This document shows, piece after piece, positions 55,181 through 64,000 of a DNA stretch of 64,000 nucleotides (positions are counted from its first letter, which is position 1; the number at the start of each line of letters is the position of its first letter). This DNA is from Rhizobium sp. GN54. GTDB lineage: Bacteria; Pseudomonadota; Alphaproteobacteria; Rhizobiales; Rhizobiaceae. The translations under genes were made by a program, and so were the position numbers. The stretch covers positions 1 to 64,000 of the forward strand of contig NZ_JAJNCZ010000005.1 of the NCBI RefSeq assembly GCF_021026345.1, written 5' to 3'. The notes below the pieces were generated by a model, which saw nothing but the letters and a program-made list of their open reading frames with translations, was not told where the DNA came from and did no database searches.

Positions 55181-56617
55181 ATGCCCTCAAAAAAGACCGT
55201 TGCCTCGACCATCCAGAAAGCCAGCAAGTCCTCGCAGATCCCCCCTGCCCTTTCCGCCCTGCGCGGCGTCAGCAACTGGAAGGAAGCAAGCGACTGGCTG
55301 AAGATCCGGGGCATCGAAGACATTGAGTGCATTACGCCGGACCTTGCCGGCGTGCCGCGCGGCAAGATGATGCCGTCGTCGAAATTCACCTCCAACACCT
55401 CGCTCGCCCTGCCCTCGGCGCTCTACCGGCACACGATTTCGGGCGAGTATCCGGAGGAGACCGGCAATTTCCGTTACGAGCCGCGCGACAGCGACCTGAA
55501 GCTCCTGCCGGACCTTTCGACGCTGTCGATCGTGCCCTGGGAGACCGATCCGACCGCGCAGGTCATCTGCGACATCGTCGGCTCCAACGGCGAGGACGTC
55601 GCCTACACGCCACGCAACGTGCTCAAGAACGTGCTGCGGCTCTACGAGGACCGCGGCTGGCGGCCGGTCGTGGCGCCGGAGATCGAGTTCTACCTGGTCG
55701 CGCTCAACGACGACCCGGACTATCCGCTGCATCCGCCGAAGGGCCGCTCCGGCCGCTCGATCCTCGGCGGACAGGGCTATTCGATCGCCGGCATCAACGA
55801 ATTCGACGAGCTGATCGACGACATCTACCATTTCTCGGAAAAGCAGGGCCTGGAGATCGACACCCTCATCCACGAGGAGGGGCCGGCGCAGCTCGAGATC
55901 AACCTGCGCCACGGCGATCCGATCGAGCTTGCCGACCAGGTCTTCATGTTCAAGCGGACGATCCGCGAGGCGGCGTTGAAGCATGGCATCTACGCGACCT
56001 TCATGGCCAAGCCGATGCAGGGCCAGCCGGGTTCGGCCATGCACATCCACCAGTCGGTGGTGGACATCAAGACCGGCAAGAACGTCTTTTCCAACCCGGA
56101 CGGCTCGCCGTCCAGGGAGTTCTTCCATTTCATCGGCGGCATGCAGCGCTACGTGCCGAAGACGCTGGTGATGATGGCGCCCTACGTCAACTCCTATCGC
56201 CGGCTGACGCCCGACATGTCGGCACCGGTCAACGTCGCCTGGGGCTATGACAACCGGACGACGGCCTTCCGCATCCCCGTCTCCGACGCCGGCGCAAGAC
56301 GGGTGGAGAACCGCCTACCCGGCTCGGATGCGAACCCCTATCTCGCGCTCGCAGCCTCGCTCGCCTGCGGCCTGCTCGGCATCATGAACGCCATCGATCC
56401 AACTTCGCCGACCGACGATACGGCCAACGAGGGCTCTATCGACCTGCCGCGCGGCCTGCTTGAAGCCGTCTCGCTGCTGGAATCCGATCCGGCGCTGACC
56501 GATGCGCTGAACCCCGACTTCATCGGCCTCTATGCCGGCGTCAAGCGCGGCGAGTTCGAAACCTTCATGCAGGTCATCAGCCCCTGGGAGCGCGAATTCC
56601 TGCTGCTCAACGTCTGA
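55181..56617 (+). CDS. puuA: glutamine synthetase family protein, probable gamma-glutamylputrescine synthetase
   Basis: The 478-residue protein has the glutamine-synthetase fold. Metal and ATP-site segments are visible: APEIEFYLVA near residue 165, EEGPAQLEINL near 228, SAMHIHQSV near 284 and NRTTAFRIP near 365. The Tyr loop of true GlnA is absent. The gene is followed by a PuuB-type oxidase, and a putrescine importer lies in the window, so ligation of glutamate to putrescine is the likely reaction. Other amines remain possible, as the family is broad. A 76-base gap separates it from puuB. Confidence 0.85.
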   Translation: MPSKKTVASTIQKASKSSQIPPALSALRGVSNWKEASDWLKIRGIEDIECITPDLAGVPRGKMMPSSKFTSNTSLALPSALYRHTISGEYPEETGNFRYEPRDSDLKLLPDLSTLSIVPWETDPTAQVICDIVGSNGEDVAYTPRNVLKNVLRLYEDRGWRPVVAPEIEFYLVALNDDPDYPLHPPKGRSGRSILGGQGYSIAGINEFDELIDDIYHFSEKQGLEIDTLIHEEGPAQLEINLRHGDPIELADQVFMFKRTIREAALKHGIYATFMAKPMQGQPGSAMHIHQSVVDIKTGKNVFSNPDGSPSREFFHFIGGMQRYVPKTLVMMAPYVNSYRRLTPDMSAPVNVAWGYDNRTTAFRIPVSDAGARRVENRLPGSDANPYLALAASLACGLLGIMNAIDPTSPTDDTANEGSIDLPRGLLEAVSLLESDPALTDALNPDFIGLYAGVKRGEFETFMQVISPWEREFLLLNV

Positions 56618-56692
56618 CAGGCCCGCGTGGCCGTCGCGCCTGCTCCCGGCAAGTCGGGGCGGGCGCACCGTTTCAATTCCGGAAGCATTCCC

Positions 56693-57979
56693 ATGTCCTG
56701 GCAAAGCCCCATCTCACCCGGCATCTCCTGGTACGAAGCGACCGTCGGCGAACGTCCCGAATACCCGCCGATGGCAGGCTCCGGCGAAACGGACGTCGCG
56801 ATCGTCGGCGGCGGCTTCACCGGCCTGCAGGCTGCCTATCAGCTGGCGTCGAAGGGCGTGCGCGTCGTGCTGATCGACGCCAACCGCTTTGGCGACGGGG
56901 CCTCGGGACGAAACGGCGGCCAGCTCGGCACCGGCCAGCGCGCCTGGCCGGAGGAACTGGAAGACGAGGTCGGCTACGAGCGCTCGAAGGGGCTGTTCGA
57001 CCTTGCCGAACATGCCAAGCGCTACCTGCTGGACTTTGCCGCAAGCCGCGGCCTCGACATCGAGTATGTGCCGGGACAGATGAACGTCTCGCACAAGAAG
57101 GGGCTGGAGAAGGACTATCGCGCCAATCCGGAGATCGCCGCCAGCCGCTACGGCTATGCGCATGCGACCTTCATGGACCGGGAGGAGACGCAGGAGCGGC
57201 TCGGCTCGCGCTTCTATCTCTTCGGCGTGCGCGACACCGGCACCGGCCATATCCACCCGATGAAGCTGCTCGTCGGCGTCGCACGGGCGGCGTCCGAGGC
57301 CGGCGCCGTCCTGCACGAGAAGACGGCCGCGACGAAGATCGAGCGCAGCGGCGGCAAGGCCGTGATCACGACGCCTAAGGGAACCATCACCGCCGACCGG
57401 GCGCTGATCGCCTGCAACGCCTATATCGGCAACCTCGAACCGAAGACGGCGGCACACGTGATGCCGATCCGCTCCTTCATCGGCGCGACGCCGGTGCTCG
57501 ACGCCTTCCCGAAGGTGCTGCCCGGCGGCGAGGCCGTCGCCGATTCCCGCTTCGTCGTGCGCTATTTCCGCAAGAGCCGCGACGGGCGGCTGTTGTTCGG
57601 CGGCCGCGAGGCCTATACGGCCGACAACCCGCGCGACATGACCGAGCACATCCGCCGCCAGATCGCCGAGATCTATCCAGCACTTGCCGATATCGAGATC
57701 GCCCATGCCTGGGGCGGATCGGTCGGCATCACCATGCCGCGGCAGCCCTATGTGCGCGAGGTCATGCCGGGAATTACCTCGATCGGCGGCTATTCCGGCC
57801 ACGGCGTGATGCTGTCCAACTACTGCGGCAAGCTCTTCGCCGAGGAGGTGGCCGGCGGCAGTGCGGAGCTCGACATGCTGAAGTCGCTGAAGATAAACGC
57901 CTTTCCCGGCGGGCTTTCGCTGCGCACGCCGCTGCTGATCCTGGCGATGACGTGGTACGCCTTCCGCGACAAGTTGTGA
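56693..57979 (+). CDS. puuB: FAD-dependent oxidase, probable gamma-glutamylputrescine oxidase
   Basis: The 428-residue protein is of the DAO/PuuB family. The FAD-binding motif DVAIVGGGFTGLQAAYQLA is near residues 34-52, DGASGRNGGQLGTGQR near 70, and the C-terminal GGYSGHGVMLSNYCGKLFAE closes the flavin site. The start is ATG 56693 (MSWQSPISPGISWYEATVG), with GGAA upstream. The pairing with the puuA-like gene argues for oxidation of gamma-glutamylputrescine to the aldehyde. PuuC and PuuD are not present in the window. Confidence 0.86.
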   Translation: MSWQSPISPGISWYEATVGERPEYPPMAGSGETDVAIVGGGFTGLQAAYQLASKGVRVVLIDANRFGDGASGRNGGQLGTGQRAWPEELEDEVGYERSKGLFDLAEHAKRYLLDFAASRGLDIEYVPGQMNVSHKKGLEKDYRANPEIAASRYGYAHATFMDREETQERLGSRFYLFGVRDTGTGHIHPMKLLVGVARAASEAGAVLHEKTAATKIERSGGKAVITTPKGTITADRALIACNAYIGNLEPKTAAHVMPIRSFIGATPVLDAFPKVLPGGEAVADSRFVVRYFRKSRDGRLLFGGREAYTADNPRDMTEHIRRQIAEIYPALADIEIAHAWGGSVGITMPRQPYVREVMPGITSIGGYSGHGVMLSNYCGKLFAEEVAGGSAELDMLKSLKINAFPGGLSLRTPLLILAMTWYAFRDKL

Positions 57980-58073
57980 TACAGGTAGGGGCGATTTTGT
58001 TGCGCCGCACGCTGGCCATTTTAAATCGATTAGATTATAAACGCCGACAACGCGAACCAGATCGAGAATTGCA

Positions 58074-59546
58074 ATGAGCAGTCAAATCATCCCCGTCGAG
58101 CCGTTCGACTACGTCGTCTTCGGCGGCACCGGTGACCTCGCCGAACGCAAGCTCCTGCCGGCGCTCTATCACCGGCAGATCGCCGGCCAGTTCACCGACC
58201 CGACGCGTATCATCGGCGCCTCGCGCGCGGCCATGACGCATGAAGCCTATCGCGAATTCGCCACCAAGGCGCTGAAGGAATTCCTGAAGCCCGGTGAGTT
58301 CGACGAGAAGGAAGTGAAGATCTTCACCGACCGGCTGTTCTACGTCTCGGTCGACGCCAAGTCCGAGCAGGGCTGGGACGAGCTGAAAAAGATCCTCGAC
58401 GAGGGCAAGGAACGCGTCCGCGCCTTCTATCTCGCCGTGGCGCCGGCGATCTTCGGCGAGATCGCCGAGAAGATCCGCGACCACAAGCTGATCACCAAGC
58501 AGACCCGCATCGTCGTCGAGAAGCCGATCGGCCGCGACCTCGCGTCCGCCACCGAGCTGAACGACACGATCGGCCGGGTGTTCCGCGAAGACCAGATCTA
58601 CCGGATCGACCACTATCTCGGCAAGGAGACGGTGCAGAACCTGATGGCGCTGCGCTTCGCCAATGCGCTCTACGAGCCGCTGTGGAACTCCGCCCATATC
58701 GACCACGTGCAGATCACGGTCGCCGAGTCGGTCGGGCTGGAAAGCCGCGCCGGCTACTACGACAAGGCCGGCGCGCTGCGCGACATGGTGCAGAACCACA
58801 TCCTGCAGCTTCTCTGCCTCGTGGCGATGGAAGTGCCCTCGTCGATGGATGCCGAAGCCGTCCGCGACGAGAAGCTCAAGGTGCTGCGCGCGCTGAAGCC
58901 GATCGACGAGTACAATGTCGAGCGGCTGACGGTGCGCGGCCAGTACCGGGCCGGCGCCTCTGCGGGCGGGCCGGTCAAGGGCTATCTGGAAGAACTGGAA
59001 GGCGGTGTCTCCAACACCGAGACCTTCGTCGCCATCAAGGCCGAGATCGGCAACTGGCGCTGGGCCGGCGTGCCCTTCTACATCCGCACCGGCAAGCGCA
59101 TGGCAAGCCGCGTCTCGGAAATCGTGATCACCTTCAAGCCGATCCCGCACTCGATCTTCGAGCCGGCCGCCGGCCGCATCGAGGCCAACCAGCTGATCAT
59201 CCGGCTGCAGCCGGACGAAGGCGTCAAGCAGTGGCTGATGATCAAGGATCCCGGCCCCGGCGGCATGCGGCTGCGCAACGTCTCGCTCGACATGACCTTC
59301 GCGCAGGCGTTCGAGACGCGCAACGCCGACGCCTACGAACGGCTGCTGCTGGACGTGGTGCGCTCGAACCAGACGCTGTTCATGCGTCGCGACGAGGTGG
59401 AAGCCGCCTGGCACTGGGTCGATCCGATCCTCAAGGCCTGGGACGCCACCGGCCAGCAGCCGCAGGGCTATACCGCCGGCACCTGGGGGCCGAGCCAGGC
59501 GATCGCGCTGATCGAGCGCGACGGCCGCACCTGGCACGAGAGCTGA
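58074..59546 (+). CDS. zwf: glucose-6-phosphate 1-dehydrogenase
   Basis: The enzyme oxidises glucose 6-phosphate to 6-phosphogluconolactone. The 490-residue protein has the nucleotide motif FGGTGDLAERKLLPALYH near residues 14-32. The substrate and catalytic signature RIDHYLGKETVQN is near residue 178, and the EKPIGRDL segment near 153. It begins zwf-pgl-edd, with ten bases before pgl. About 95 bases lie between puuB and this gene. Confidence 0.97.
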   Translation: MSSQIIPVEPFDYVVFGGTGDLAERKLLPALYHRQIAGQFTDPTRIIGASRAAMTHEAYREFATKALKEFLKPGEFDEKEVKIFTDRLFYVSVDAKSEQGWDELKKILDEGKERVRAFYLAVAPAIFGEIAEKIRDHKLITKQTRIVVEKPIGRDLASATELNDTIGRVFREDQIYRIDHYLGKETVQNLMALRFANALYEPLWNSAHIDHVQITVAESVGLESRAGYYDKAGALRDMVQNHILQLLCLVAMEVPSSMDAEAVRDEKLKVLRALKPIDEYNVERLTVRGQYRAGASAGGPVKGYLEELEGGVSNTETFVAIKAEIGNWRWAGVPFYIRTGKRMASRVSEIVITFKPIPHSIFEPAAGRIEANQLIIRLQPDEGVKQWLMIKDPGPGGMRLRNVSLDMTFAQAFETRNADAYERLLLDVVRSNQTLFMRRDEVEAAWHWVDPILKAWDATGQQPQGYTAGTWGPSQAIALIERDGRTWHES

Positions 59547-59556
59547 GGGTCTGGCG

Positions 59557-60255
59557 ATGACCAACAAACTGCATGAATTCAAGGACACGGCCGCCCTTGC
59601 GGAAAACCTCGCCGACGCCGTCGCCTCGGTTTTGAAGGTGGCGATCACCGAGCGCGGGGCGGCATCGATCGCCGTCTCCGGCGGCTCGACGCCCAAGCAG
59701 TTCTTCAAGGCGCTGTCGTCCCGGAAACTGGACTGGCCGAAGGTGACGGTGACGCTGGTCGACGAGCGGTTCGTCCCTGCCGACAATGCGCGCTCGAACC
59801 ACCTGCTGGTGGCCGAGAACCTGTTGCAGGGGGAAGCGGCCACGGCCCGCTTCCTGCCGCTCTATCGCGAGACGGCGACGATCGGAGAGGCCGCACATCT
59901 GGCGAGCACCGACATTGCCGCCGTTGCGGTTCCGTTCGACGTGGTCATCCTCGGCATGGGCAATGACGGGCACACGGCCTCCTTCTTCCCGGGCGGTGAC
60001 CGGCTTTCGGAAGCCCTGTCGCTCCAGACCCCGCGTGGCGTGATCACGATGGAAGCGGAAGGAGCGGGCGAACCGCGCCTGACGCTCACCTTCTCGAGCC
60101 TGCAGGATGCCCGCTTGCTCGTGCTGCATATCGAGGGGCAGGCCAAGAAGGATACGCTGGACAAGGCGCTGGCCGCCGGCACGGAGAGCGAGATGCCGGT
60201 GCGGGCGGTGCTGAACCGGGCGAAAACGCCGGTCGACATCTACTGGGCGCCATAG
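59557..60255 (+). CDS. pgl: 6-phosphogluconolactonase
   Basis: The enzyme hydrolyses 6-phosphogluconolactone. The 232-residue protein is of the glucosamine-6-phosphate isomerase/6-phosphogluconolactonase family. SIAVSGGSTPKQFF is near residue 37, VTLVDERFVPADNARSN near 65 and LGMGNDGHTASFFPG near 132, the latter holding the catalytic Asp and His. It sits between zwf and edd. Confidence 0.96.
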   Translation: MTNKLHEFKDTAALAENLADAVASVLKVAITERGAASIAVSGGSTPKQFFKALSSRKLDWPKVTVTLVDERFVPADNARSNHLLVAENLLQGEAATARFLPLYRETATIGEAAHLASTDIAAVAVPFDVVILGMGNDGHTASFFPGGDRLSEALSLQTPRGVITMEAEGAGEPRLTLTFSSLQDARLLVLHIEGQAKKDTLDKALAAGTESEMPVRAVLNRAKTPVDIYWAP

Positions 60256-60414
60256 CGCCCCCGGCGCGGCGGCCGGAGCCGCTGCGCCCGCGAGAGAATG
60301 AGCGGCGGCGAACCGTCCGCGATGCGAAACCGGACCTTTGCCGTGACGACCCGACCGCGCGTGCTCGGCCGGGGCCGCAGAACATTGCAATCGAGAGAAA
60401 TCAGGATAGCAGCC

Positions 60415-62235
60415 ATGTCCGCCGATTCCCGAATTGAAGCCATCACCGCCAGGATCGTGGAGCGATCGAAGCCCCTGCGCGAGCGCTACCTCGATCGCCT
60501 GAAGTCCGCCGTCTCGAAGGGGGTACACCGCTCCGTGCTCGGCTGCGGCAACCTCGCGCACGGCTTTGCCGTCTGTTCCCCCGCCGAGAAAGTGGCGCTG
60601 GCGGGCGACCGCGTGGCCAATCTCGGCATCATCACCTCCTACAACGACATGCTTTCCGCCCACCAGCCGTTCGAGACCTATCCGGCGCTGATCCGGCAGG
60701 CCGCCCACGAGGCCGGCGGCGTGGCGCAGGTGGCCGGCGGCGTGCCCGCCATGTGCGACGGCGTCACCCAGGGACAGCCCGGCATGGAACTGTCGTTGTT
60801 CTCGCGCGACCTGATCGCCATGGCCGCCGGCGTCGGGCTGTCGCACAACATGTTCGACACGGTCGTCTATCTCGGCGTCTGCGACAAGATCGTCCCCGGG
60901 CTTGCGATCGCCGCCCTGACCTTCGGCCACCTGCCGGCGATCTTCGTTCCCGCCGGTCCGATGACCTCCGGCCTGCCGAACGACGAGAAGGCCCGGGTGC
61001 GCCAGCTGTTCGCGGAAGGCAAGGTCGGGCGCGACGAACTGCTCGACGCCGAATCCAGGTCCTATCACGGCCCGGGCACCTGTACGTTCTACGGCACCGC
61101 GAACTCCAACCAGATGCTGATGGAGATCATGGGCCTGCACATGCCCGGCGCATCCTTCATCAATCCCGGCACGCCGCTGCGCGACGCGCTGACGAAGGAA
61201 GCGACCCGGCGGGCGCTCGCGATCACCGCCCAGGGCAACGAGTTCACGCCCGCCGGCGAGATGATCGACGAACGCTCGATCGTCAACGGCGTGGTCGGCC
61301 TGCACGCCACCGGCGGCTCGACCAACCACACCCTGCATCTCGTCGCCATCGCGCGCGCAGCCGGCATCGTGCTCACCTGGAAGGATATTTCGGAGCTTTC
61401 CGACATCGTGCCGCTGCTGGCCCGCGTCTATCCGAACGGGCTTGCCGACGTGAACCATTTCCACGCCGCCGGCGGCATGGGCTTCCTGATCAAGGAACTG
61501 CTCAAGGCCGGCTACCTGCATGACGACGTGCGCACCGTCTACGGACAGGGGCTGCATGCCTATGCGATCGATCCGAAGCTCGGCGAGGACGGCAACGTCC
61601 GACGCGAGCCGGCGCCGATCGTCAGCCACGATCCGAAGATCCTCGCCAATGTCGAGCATCCCTTCCAGCATACGGGCGGCCTGAAGATGCTGACCGGCAA
61701 TATCGGCAGCGCCGTCATCAAGACCTCCGCCGTCAAGCCCGACCGCCATGTGATCGAGGCGCCGGCGAAGGTGTTCCACGACCAGGCGGCGTTGAACGCG
61801 GCATTCAAGGCCGGCCAACTGGAGGGCGATTTCGTCGCGGTGGTCCGCTTCCAGGGCCCGAAGGCCAACGGCATGCCGGAACTGCACAAGCTGACGACCG
61901 TGCTCGGCATCCTGCAGGACCGCGGCCAGAAGGTGGCGCTGCTCACCGACGGGCGCATGTCCGGCGCCTCCGGCAAGGTGCCGGCGGCAATCCACGTCAC
62001 GCCGGAAGCCGTCGACGGCGGCCCGATCGCCCGCATCCGGGAGGGCGACATGATCCGGCTCGACGCCGTCAGCGGCACGATCGAGGTGCTGGAGGATGCG
62101 GTGACGTTTTCCGCCCGCGCGCCGGCGACCGCCGACCTCGCCGAGAACGAATTCGGCATGGGCCGCGAACTCTTCGCCCCCTTCCGCGCCATCGCCGGCC
62201 CGGCGGATCACGGTGCGAGCGTGCTGTTCGCGTAG
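60415..62235 (+). CDS. edd: 6-phosphogluconate dehydratase
   Basis: This is the first enzyme of the Entner-Doudoroff pathway proper, forming 2-keto-3-deoxy-6-phosphogluconate. The 606-residue protein is of the IlvD/Edd family. Iron-sulphur ligand regions are recognisable in [23 protein letters not shown] and the [11 protein letters not shown] segment. ATG 60415 ([14 protein letters not shown]) has AGGAT upstream; the frame is open further 5-prime. The aldolase eda is not in the window. A rhizobial repeat follows the stop. Confidence 0.96.
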   Translation: MSADSRIEAITARIVERSKPLRERYLDRLKSAVSKGVHRSVLGCGNLAHGFAVCSPAEKVALAGDRVANLGIITSYNDMLSAHQPFETYPALIRQAAHEAGGVAQVAGGVPAMCDGVTQGQPGMELSLFSRDLIAMAAGVGLSHNMFDTVVYLGVCDKIVPGLAIAALTFGHLPAIFVPAGPMTSGLPNDEKARVRQLFAEGKVGRDELLDAESRSYHGPGTCTFYGTANSNQMLMEIMGLHMPGASFINPGTPLRDALTKEATRRALAITAQGNEFTPAGEMIDERSIVNGVVGLHATGGSTNHTLHLVAIARAAGIVLTWKDISELSDIVPLLARVYPNGLADVNHFHAAGGMGFLIKELLKAGYLHDDVRTVYGQGLHAYAIDPKLGEDGNVRREPAPIVSHDPKILANVEHPFQHTGGLKMLTGNIGSAVIKTSAVKPDRHVIEAPAKVFHDQAALNAAFKAGQLEGDFVAVVRFQGPKANGMPELHKLTTVLGILQDRGQKVALLTDGRMSGASGKVPAAIHVTPEAVDGGPIARIREGDMIRLDAVSGTIEVLEDAVTFSARAPATADLAENEFGMGRELFAPFRAIAGPADHGASVLFA

Positions 62236-62261
62236 GCGGCGGGAGGGGACTGGCGCAGACA

Positions 62262-62453
62262 GCCCCTCATCCGGCCTGCCGGCCACCTTCTCCCCGCAAG
62301 CGGGGCAAAGGAGATGCGTGGCGACGCCTCGCTATCCGGCAACCGGTGAGTTTCAAAGTGGCGATGATGCCGTCGTGATTTGAGCAGAACGGCCGCGGCA
62401 CCCGTCCTTCTCCCCGCCTGCGGGAAGAAGGTGGCGGCAGCCTGATGAGGGGC
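62262..62453. repeat. rhizobial intergenic mosaic repeat (RIME-like), copy 3
   Basis: The element begins GCCCCTCATCCGGCCTGCCG and GCCACCTTCTCCCCGC. It contains CTTCTCCCCGCC-TGCGGGAAGAAGG near 62407 and ends GATGAGGGGC. The two ends are inverted copies of each other. It fills the gap between edd and the converging PilZ-like gene. Confidence 0.8.
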
Positions 62454-62528
62454 GATCGGCTTTGAGGGCCACTGGGCGGGCCGGGGCCTGCGACGCAAGC
62501 GCCCTCTCCGCCCGGCCTCGATGCCGCC

Positions 62529-62942
62529 TCAGCCACCGTAGATGTCGAGCGTCCGGTTGCGATGGTTCGGGTGGGTCGAATAGACGAAGACGCGATTCAT
62601 GTCCGTTTCGGCGAGCAGGCGCAGGAACCGGGCCTCGACGAGGTCGTTGGCGTAGACGCGCAGCGCCAGGCAACCGATCATCGGGATGCGGGCGCTGACG
62701 ATGTCGAGATAGAAATTGTTCGGCAGGTTGAACTTGGTCGACATCCTGAGGACGGCGCCGCTGCGCGACAGCTTGACGATCTGGCAGCGGCGGGAGGCGA
62801 GATTGACGATACCACCGGTCTCGGTGAACTCGATGCGCGCCTCGTTGCAGGTGTCCTCCATCGGGAAGTGCTTTTCCCGATCGTACATGAAGGATTCTTC
62901 CTTGTTCAGGTAGTTCGAACGCTGCGACAACTGCATGCCCAA
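62529..62942 (-). CDS. PilZ-like domain protein
   Basis: The 137-residue soluble protein resembles PilZ-type domains of rhizobia. A segment GIVNLASRRCQIVKLSRSGAVLRM (seen in parts) is near residues 44-67, followed by beta-rich FYLDIVSARIPMIGCLALRVY. The canonical c-di-GMP motif (RxxxR then D/NxSxxG) is only partly met: R-rich and SRSGA are present, the Asp/Asn is not. Cyclic-di-GMP binding is therefore doubtful. An ATG at residue 3 or 19 might be the true start. Confidence 0.6.
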   Translation of the reverse strand: MGMQLSQRSNYLNKEESFMYDREKHFPMEDTCNEARIEFTETGGIVNLASRRCQIVKLSRSGAVLRMSTKFNLPNNFYLDIVSARIPMIGCLALRVYANDLVEARFLRLLAETDMNRVFVYSTHPNHRNRTLDIYGG

Positions 62943-63043
62943 TCCCGGTATTCCTGCTCAATTTCCGGCAGGAAAGCTAGGTCGGAAAACCTTAAGATGG
63001 CGTTCAACGCCCTTATCAAAAGGCACCACCCTGTTCCGGTTCG

Positions 63044-64000
63044 CTACAGGGCCCGGTAGCTGATGCCGTCCTTGTCGAAGAGGTGCAGCTTGCTGCGGTC
63101 GGCCGAAAGGCGCACCTTGTCGCCGCGCCGGACGGCCTGGATGCCGGGGATCTTGGCGATGATCGGCTCGCCCTCGACGAGCCCTTCGATATAGAGAAGC
63201 GTGACCTCGCCAAGCGCCTCGACGATGGCGACGGTGCCCTCGAACAGGAAGTCCGGGCCGGTCGTGACCTGCAGGTCCTCCGGCCGGACGCCGAAGCTCA
63301 CATCCTTGTCGTGCTCAGCCTCCGGCGTCGCGATGTCGAGGGTCGCTGCCGTGCCGCTCTTCAGCTCGACCGTCGTCGTCTGGCCCGCCATGACCACCTT
63401 CGCCGGCAGGACGTTCATCGCGGGCGAACCGATGAAGCGGGCGACGAACAGGTTGGCCGGCCGCTCGTAGAGTTCCAGCGGTGCGCCCACCTGCTCGATA
63501 TGTCCGGCGGAGAGCACGACGATGCGGTCGGCGAGCGTCATCGCCTCGACCTGGTCGTGGGTGACGTAGATCATCGTCGTATCGGCCATGCGCTCGGAGA
63601 GCCTGGCGATCTCGATGCGGGTGGCGACGCGCAGGGCGGCGTCGAGATTGGAGAGCGGCTCGTCGAAGAGGAAGACCTTGGGATTGCGGCAGATGGCCCG
63701 GCCGATCGCCACGCGCTGGCGCTGGCCGCCGGAAAGCGCCTTCGGCAAGCGATCGAGATAGTTGGTGAGCTGCAGCATTTCGGCGGCCGACCGGACGCGC
63801 CGGTCGATCTCGTCCTTGCCTTCCTTGGCGATGCGCATGCCGAAGGCCATGTTCTCGTAGACGGTCATGTGCGGATAGAGCGCATAGGACTGGAAGACCA
63901 TGGCGATGCCGCGCTTGGACGGCGGCACGTCGTTGACGCGCTCGCCGTCGATCATCATGTCACCGGCGGTGATCTCCTCAAGCCCGGCGATCATCCGCAG
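63044..64000 (-). CDS. sugar ABC transporter ATP-binding protein, 5-prime end outside window
   Basis: The window holds the last 318 codons of an ATPase of the MalK/UgpC/AglK class. The visible part starts within the LRMIAGLEE helix after Walker A. It contains the Q-loop VFQSYALYPHMTV, the signature LSGGQRQRVAIGRAI, Walker B VFLFDEPLSNLDA, the H-loop YVTHDQVEAMTL and a C-terminal TOBE domain (SFGVRPEDLQV). Its place beside edd-pgl-zwf matches the alpha-glucoside gene aglK of S. meliloti (from memory), but other sugars are possible. The start and Walker A lie beyond 64000. Confidence 0.9.
   Translation of the reverse strand: MRMIAGLEEITAGDMMIDGERVNDVPPSKRGIAMVFQSYALYPHMTVYENMAFGMRIAKEGKDEIDRRVRSAAEMLQLTNYLDRLPKALSGGQRQRVAIGRAICRNPKVFLFDEPLSNLDAALRVATRIEIARLSERMADTTMIYVTHDQVEAMTLADRIVVLSAGHIEQVGAPLELYERPANLFVARFIGSPAMNVLPAKVVMAGQTTTVELKSGTAATLDIATPEAEHDKDVSFGVRPEDLQVTTGPDFLFEGTVAIVEALGEVTLLYIEGLVEGEPIIAKIPGIQAVRRGDKVRLSADRSKLHLFDKDGISYRAL

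Noticed and set aside
59431-62286. A 950-residue minus-strand frame across zwf, pgl and edd
   Set aside because: It runs antisense to three unmistakable enzymes and has shadow-type composition.

Overview
The window is high-GC, densely coded chromosome-type DNA from an alphaproteobacterium of the Rhizobiales, most likely family Rhizobiaceae. Three things point there: gene families typical of rhizobia (RirA, the NepR/PhyR pair, the aceA plus ScfR-type regulator pair, a PdhS/PleC-like kinase, zwf-pgl-edd next to an aglK-type ATPase), three copies of a rhizobial intergenic mosaic repeat, and a tRNA-His of the alphaproteobacterial kind. The blocks from rirA to aceA and from zwf to aglK match, as far as I recall, the gene order of Sinorhizobium meliloti. 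The genus cannot be fixed from the sequence alone. I see no transposase, phage gene or CRISPR array.

Region by region: (1) 0.3-0.8 kb, a UPF0114 (YqhA-type) membrane protein. (2) 0.9-14.2 kb, a complete phosphonate (C-P lyase) locus. The minus strand carries phnGHIJ, then phnKL with an acetyltransferase, then phnC-D-E1-E2, then a DUF1045 2H-phosphoesterase with phnM and phnN. The GntR regulator phnF diverges from phnG across a control region full of palindromes. No phnP is present, and the DUF1045 protein is the best candidate for its job. (3) 14.2-16.7 kb, a general-stress island: small proteins (DUF1328, CsbD, DUF3309, a glycine-zipper lipoprotein), some behind EcfG-type promoters, next to a divergent nepR/phyR pair that has no ecfG sigma gene beside it. 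(4) 16.7-22.6 kb, ridA and a dipeptide transporter dppABCDF. (5) 23-26 kb, a LuxR-type regulator, a stand-alone response regulator, the iron regulator rirA and a ferric-iron binding protein. (6) 26-28.8 kb, methylmalonate-semialdehyde dehydrogenase with a divergent LysR regulator and a tiny membrane ORF. (7) 29-39.6 kb, tRNA-His, a phasin, a large multi-PAS histidine kinase, an iron permease, acetoacetyl-CoA synthetase and an AsmA-like protein. (8) 39.6-43.7 kb, the putrescine transporter potFGHI. (9) 43.9-48.6 kb, an ScfR-type regulator, isocitrate lyase, a small conserved ORF and a second LuxR-type regulator. (10) 48.7-53.2 kb, two related chemoreceptors in tandem. (11) 53.8-58 kb, an HI0933-type flavoprotein, then gamma-glutamylputrescine synthetase and oxidase. 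(12) 58-64 kb, zwf-pgl-edd (Entner-Doudoroff), a PilZ-like protein and a sugar ABC ATPase cut by the window edge.

Taken together the genes describe a soil or plant-associated heterotroph. It scavenges phosphorus from phosphonates, imports peptides, putrescine and ferric iron, stores and reuses polyhydroxybutyrate through a phasin and acetoacetyl-CoA synthetase, feeds C2 units into the glyoxylate shunt, and burns sugars by the Entner-Doudoroff route. In three transport operons (phn, dpp, pot) a stem-loop sits directly after the substrate-binding-protein gene, a common way to make more binding protein than membrane parts.
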